The notes under the pieces: model-generated
Databases searched by the model: none
The model's input: only the letters and a program-made list of their open reading frames with translations
Told to the model about the DNA's origin: nothing
In this document: positions 59,471 through 64,000 of the stretch, one piece after another
Numbering within the stretch: the stretch's first letter is position 1
Layout: the number at the start of each line of letters is the position of its first letter
Program-made: the position numbers and the translations under genes
Assembly: GCF_949987515.2 (NCBI RefSeq)
Contig: NC_082700.1
Span: 40,139,380 to 40,203,379, forward strand
From: Delphinus delphis
Lineage: Eukaryota > Chordata > Mammalia > Artiodactyla > Delphinidae
Length of the DNA stretch: 64,000 nucleotides
Reading direction: 5' to 3'

Positions 59471-60374
59471 ATGAAAAGGCAGAGGATTATGTCCCAGATG
59501 AAGGAACAAGACAAAACACTAGAAAAACAACTAAATGAAGTGGAAATAGGTGAACTTCCAGAAAAAGAATTCAGAATAATGATAGTGAAGATGATCAAGG
59601 ACCTCAGAAAAAGAATAGAGGCAAGGATTGAGAAGATGGAAGAAATGTTTAACAAAGATCTAGAAGAATTAAAGAACAAGCAAACACAGAAGAACAATAC
59701 AATAACTGAAATGAAAAACACACTAGAAGGAATTAATAGCAGAATAACTGAGGCAGAAGAATGGAGAAGTGACCTGGAAGACAGAATAGTGAAAATCTCT
59801 GCCATGGAACAGAATAAAGAAGAAAGACTGAAAAGAAATGAAGACAGCCTACGAAACCTCTGAGACAACATTAAATGTCAAAACATTCAGATTATAAGGG
59901 TCCCAGAAGGAGAAGAGAGAGAGAAAAGACCCAAGAAAATATTTAAAGTGATTAGAGTTGAAAACTTCCCTAACATGGGAATGGAAATAGCCAACCAAGA
60001 CCAGGAAGCGCAGAGAGTCCCAGGCAGTTAAACCCAAGGAGACACATGCTGAGACACATAATAATAAAATTGACAAAAATTAAACACAAAGAAAAATTAT
60101 TAACAGCAACAAGGGAAAAACAGCAAATAACATACAAGGGAACTCCCATAAGTTTACAGCTGATTTCTCAGCAGAAACTCTGCAAGCCAGAAGGGAGTGG
60201 TATGATATATTTGAAGTGATGAAAGGGAAGAACCTGCAATCAAGAATACTTTACCCAGAAAGGATCTCATTCATATTTGATGGAGAAATCAAAAGATCTA
60301 CAGAAAAGAAAAAGGTAAGAAAATTCAACACCACCAAACCAGCTATACAACAAATGCTAAAGGAATTTCTTTAA
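59471..60374 (+). pseudogene. L1-D ORF1 pseudogene
   Basis: About 301 codons from ATG 59471 to the family stop TAA 60372-60374. The first 130 codons are open and form a strongly charged coiled-coil region (EKEFRIMIVKMIKDLRKRI and later NNTITEMKNTLEGIN). A TGA at 59861-59863 replaces a Trp codon (TGG in L1-B). The RNA-binding domain lies beyond the stop and is split by further indels. Function as for the L1-B ORF1; not functional here. Confidence 0.9.
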
Positions 60375-62220
60375 CTGGGAAACACAAGAGAAGAAAAGGA
60401 CCTACAATAAAAAAAAAACCCAAAACAATTAAGAAAATGGTAATAGGAAAATACATATCAATAATTACCTTAAATGTGAATGGAATAAATGATCCAACCA
60501 AAAGACACAGACTGGCTAAATGGATACAAAAACAAGATCCATATATATGCTGTCTAGAAGAGACCCACTTCAGACCTAGGAACACATACAAACTGAAAGT
60601 GAGGAGATGGAAAAATATATTCCATGCAAATGGAAATCAGAAGAAAGAGTAGCAATACTCATATTAGACAAAATAGACTTTAAAATAAAGACTGTTACAA
60701 GAGACAAGGATGGACACTACATAATGATCAAGGGATCAATCCAAGAGAAAATATAACAATTATAAATATATATGCACCCAACATAGGAGCACCTCAATAC
60801 ATAAGGCAAATGTTAACAGCTGTAACTGTTAAAAGGTTAAAAGGTGAAATTGACAGTTGCACAATAAAAGTGGGGGATTTTAACACCTCACTTACACAAA
60901 TGGACAGATCATCCAGACAGAAAACAAATAAGGCAACACAAGCTTTAAAAGACACAATAGACCAGATTGTTTTGATTGATAATTATGGGACATTCCATCC
61001 AAAAACATCAGATTATACTTTCTTCTCAAGTGCACACAGTACATTATCCAGGACAGATCACCTCTTGGGTCACAAATCAAGCCTCAGTAAATTTAAGAAA
61101 TTGAAATCATATCAACCATCTTTTCTGACCACAATGCTATGAGATGAGAAGTCAATTACAGGGAAAAAAAAAACGTAAAAAAATGCAAACACATGGAGGC
61201 TAAATAATACATTACTAAATAAAAAAGAGATCACTGAAGAAATCAAAGAGGAAATCAAAAAATACCTAGACACAAATGACAGTGAAAATACGATGACCCA
61301 AAACCTATGGGATGCAGCAAATCAGTTCTAAGAAGGAAGTTTATAGCAATACAATCCTACCTCAAGAAACAAGAAAAATCTCAAATAAACAATCCAACTT
61401 CACATCTAAAGGAACTAGAGAAAGAAGAACAAACAAAACCCAAAGTTAGCAGAAAGAAAGAAATCATAAAGATCAGAGAAAAAATAAATGAAATAGAAAC
61501 AAAGAAAACAGTTGCAAAGATCAATAAAACTAAAATCTGGTTCTCTGAGGAAATAAAAAATATTGATCAACCTTTAGCCAGACTCACCAAGAAAAAGAGG
61601 GACAGAACCCAAATCAATAAAATTAGAAATGAAAAAGGAGAAGTTAAAACGGACACCACAGAAATGAAAAGCATCATAGCAGACTAGTACAAGCAACTAT
61701 GTGCCAATAAAATTGACAACCTGGAAGAAATGGACAAATTCTTAAAAACATATAACATTCCAAGACTGAACCAGGAAGAAATAGAAAATATGAACAGACC
61801 AATCAGAAGTAACAGAATTGAAACTGATTAAAATTCTTCCAAAAAAAACGTACAGGACCAGATGGTTTCACAATTAAATTCTATCAAGTATTTAGAGAAG
61901 AGCTAACACCCATTCTTCTCAAAATCTTCCAAAAAAATTGCAGAGGAAGGAACACTCCCAAACTCATTTGATGAGTCTATCACCACCATGATACCAAAAC
62001 CAAACAAAGATACTACAAAAAAAGAAAATTATAGGCCAATTTCACTGATGAATACAGATGTAAAAATCCTCAATAAAATACTAGCAAACAGAATCCACCA
62101 ACACATTAAAAGTATCACACACCATGATCCAGTGGATTTATCCCAGGGATGCACAAATTCTTCAATATACACAAATCAATCAATGTGATATACCATAATA
62201 AAAAATTGAAGAATAAAAAC

Positions 62221-62446
62221 CATATGATCGGGGCTTCCTTGGTGGCGCAGTGGTTGAGAGTCCGCCTGCCGATGCAGGGGACACGGGTTCGTGCCCCGGT
62301 CCAGGAAGACCCCACATGCCATGGAGTGGCTGGGCCTGTAAGCCATGGCCGCTGAGCCTGCACGTCCAGAGCCTGTGCTCCACAACGGGAGAGGCCACAA
62401 CAGTGAGAGGCCTGCGTACCGCAAAAAACAAAAAAACATATGATCG
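62221..62446 (+). mobile_element. CHR-2-type SINE inside L1-D ORF2, with target-site duplication
   Basis: Complete SINE at 62231-62436. It opens GGGCTTCCTTGGTGGCGCAG, has the B box GGTTCGTGCCCC near 62286, and ends CGTACCGC plus an interrupted A tail. CATATGATCG at 62221-62230 and 62437-62446 is the 10-bp target-site duplication. It is close to the presumed consensus, so relatively young, and certainly younger than L1-D. Confidence 0.95.
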
Positions 62447-63599
62447 TCTCAATAAATGCAGGAAAAGCTTTTGACAAAATTCAATACCAATTTATGATAA
62501 AAACTATCTAGAAAGTGGGCATTGAGGGAATCTACCTCAACATAATAGAGGCCATATATGACTAAAAACACAGCAAACATCATTCTCAATGGTGAAAAAC
62601 TGAAAGCATTTCCTCTAAGATCAGGAACAAGACAAGGATGTCCACTCTCGCCTCTATTATTCAACATACCTTTGGAAGTCCTAGCCATGGCAATCAGAAG
62701 AAGAAAAAGAAATAAAAGGAATCCAAATTGGAAAAGAAGTAAAACTGTCACTGTTTGCAGATGATATGATACCATGCATAGATAATCCTAAAGGTGCCAC
62801 TAGAAAACTACTAGAGCTAATCAATGAGTTTGGTAAAGTTGCAGGATATCAAATTAATGCACAGAAATCTCTGGAATTTCTATACACTAACAATGGAAGA
62901 TCAGAAAGAGAAATTAAATATACAATCCCATTCACCATTGCAACACAAAGAATAAAATACCTAGGAATAAACCTGCCTAATGAGGTAAAATACCTGTACT
63001 CAGAAAACTATAAGACATTGTTGAAAGAAATCAAAGATAAAACAAACAGATGGAGAGATATACCATGTTCTTGGACTGGAAGAATCAATACTGTAAAAAT
63101 GACTATACTACTCAAAGCAATATACAGATTCAATGCAATCCTTATCAAATTACCAATGGCATTTTTTTACAGAACTAGAACAAAAAATCTTAAAATTTGT
63201 ATGGAGACCTAAAAAACCCCGAATGTCCAAAGCAATCTTGAGGGAAAAAAAATGGAGCTGGACGAACCAGACTCCCTAACTTCAGACTATATTACAAAGG
63301 TACAGAAATCAAGACAATATGGTACTGGCACAAGTACATAAATATAGATCAATGGAACAGAATATAAACCCCAGAGATAAACACAGACACCTATGGTCAA
63401 CTAATCTATGACAAAGGAGGCAAGGATATAATGGAGAAAAGACAGCCTTTTTAATAAATAGTGCTGGGAAAACTGGACAGCTACATGTAAAATAATGAAA
63501 CTATAACACTCCCTAACACCATACACAAAACTAAATTCAAAAAGGATTAAAAAACTAAATATAAGACTGGACACTATAAAACTCTTAGCAGAGAACATA

Positions 63600-63840
63600 G
63601 GAAGAACCCTATTTTGTTTTGCTTTTTGTTTTCCTTCTTTGCGGTACGCAGGCTTCTCACTGTCGTGGCCTCTCCTGTTGCAGAGCACAGGCTCCAGACG
63701 CGCAGGCTCAGCAGCCATGGCTCACGGGCCTAGCCGCTCCGTGGCATGTGGGATCTTCCCAGACCAGAGCACGAACCCATGTCCCCTGTATTGCCAGGCG
63801 GACTCTCAACCACTGCGCCACCAGGGAAGCCTGGAAGAAA
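63600..63840 (-). mobile_element. CHR-2-type SINE inside L1-D ORF2, reverse orientation
   Basis: SINE body at 63611-63832: a T-rich tail (about 63612-63640), GCGGTACGCAGGCTTC, the antisense B box (GAGCACGAACCC near 63767) and CCACCAGGGAAGCC at the 5' end. GGAAGAA at 63600-63606 and 63833-63839 marks the target-site duplication. Confidence 0.92.
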
Positions 63841-64000
63841 ACTCTTTGACATAAATCACAGAAAGAACTTTTTTGACCCACCTCCTAGAGTAATGGAAAT
63901 AAAAGGAAAAATAAACAAATGAGACCTAAATAAATGTAAAAGTTTTTGCACAGCAAAGGAAACTATAAACAAGATGAAAAGACAACCTTCAGATTGTGAG

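Larger units (their letters stand above)
58575..63999 (+). mobile_element. L1 retrotransposon L1-D, 5' complete, runs off the window
   Basis: Layout: 5'UTR 58575-59470, ORF1 59471-60374, 62-base spacer, ORF2 from 60437 to beyond the window. Two SINEs are inside ORF2. The 5' end carries AAGATGGCA at 58587, a near-YY1 site. The 5'UTR is about 0.9 kb, much shorter than in L1-B and L1-C and largely unlike them upstream of the last 250 bases, so L1-D belongs to a different L1 subfamily with a different promoter. Confidence 0.93.
60437..63999 (+). pseudogene. L1-D ORF2 pseudogene, 3' end outside window
   Basis: The start ATG 60437 is kept. A 4-base deletion near 60648, where L1-B has GAAAGCTGGAGTAG, causes a frameshift and a stop at 60650-60652. 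Other lesions include a short insertion with duplicated GTTAAAAGG near 60826, a TAG at 61685-61687, and single-base indels around 61850-61935. The RT motif FADD is intact at 62754-62765. SINEs at 62231-62436 and 63611-63832 further split the gene. The C-terminal part is not in the window. Confidence 0.92.

Overview
This is mammalian nuclear DNA with no intact host gene that I can recognise, and it is almost certainly cetacean (a hippopotamus is the main alternative). The organism call rests on seven copies of a tRNA-derived SINE that opens with GGGCTTCCCTGGTGGC and carries a pol III A box and B box. This matches the CHR SINE group shared by cetaceans, hippos and ruminants. I saw no ruminant BovB/Bov-tA-type repeat. 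The L1 copies are of the artiodactyl/cetacean type, and the oldest layer (MIR, L2, MaLR LTRs, L1M) is general mammalian. The DNA between repeats is AT-rich and unique, as in intergenic or intronic sequence.

Layout. (1) 1-4040: 3' part of an L1 cut by the window edge (L1-A). (2) 4.1-20.6 kb: old repeats (ERV-type LTR, MaLR LTRs, L2, L1M remnants, MIR), three SINEs, microsatellites and unique AT-rich DNA. (3) 20657-28313: a full-length L1 (L1-B) with a 2.5-kb CpG-rich 5'UTR, broken ORF1 and broken ORF2. A 5'-truncated second L1 (L1-B2, 28314-29628) is joined to its poly(A) tail. (4) 29.7-32.2 kb: MaLR LTR and L2. (5) 32212-40417: an older full-length L1 (L1-C) with a clean 13-bp target-site duplication and a SINE inside ORF2. 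(6) 40.4-58.5 kb: mostly unique AT-rich DNA with MIR, L2, a 5'-truncated SINE and a small inverted L1. (7) 58575 to the window end: L1-D with a shorter, different 5'UTR and two SINEs inside ORF2.

How the parts work together. L1 ORF1 encodes an RNA-binding chaperone. ORF2 encodes an endonuclease and reverse transcriptase that mobilises L1 RNA and, in trans, the SINEs. Every L1 ORF here carries premature stops and frameshifts, so none of these copies should be autonomous. L1-B is the least decayed: its endonuclease active-site residues and its FADD reverse-transcriptase motif are all present, but on separated open segments. L1 sequence makes up roughly 42% of the window, and all five larger copies lie on the + strand.

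I found no convincing new gene system. The most unusual signal outside known repeats is a set of perfect inverted repeats with very small loops (8360-8388, 9051-9076, 9135-9160, 41389-41419 and a 25-bp-arm example at 50730-50781). These are far more than chance predicts and look like template-switch (fold-back) mutations. Other points of interest are the L1-B/L1-B2 tandem junction, internal duplications in two L1 5'UTRs, and a twin-primed inverted L1 at 54154-54523.
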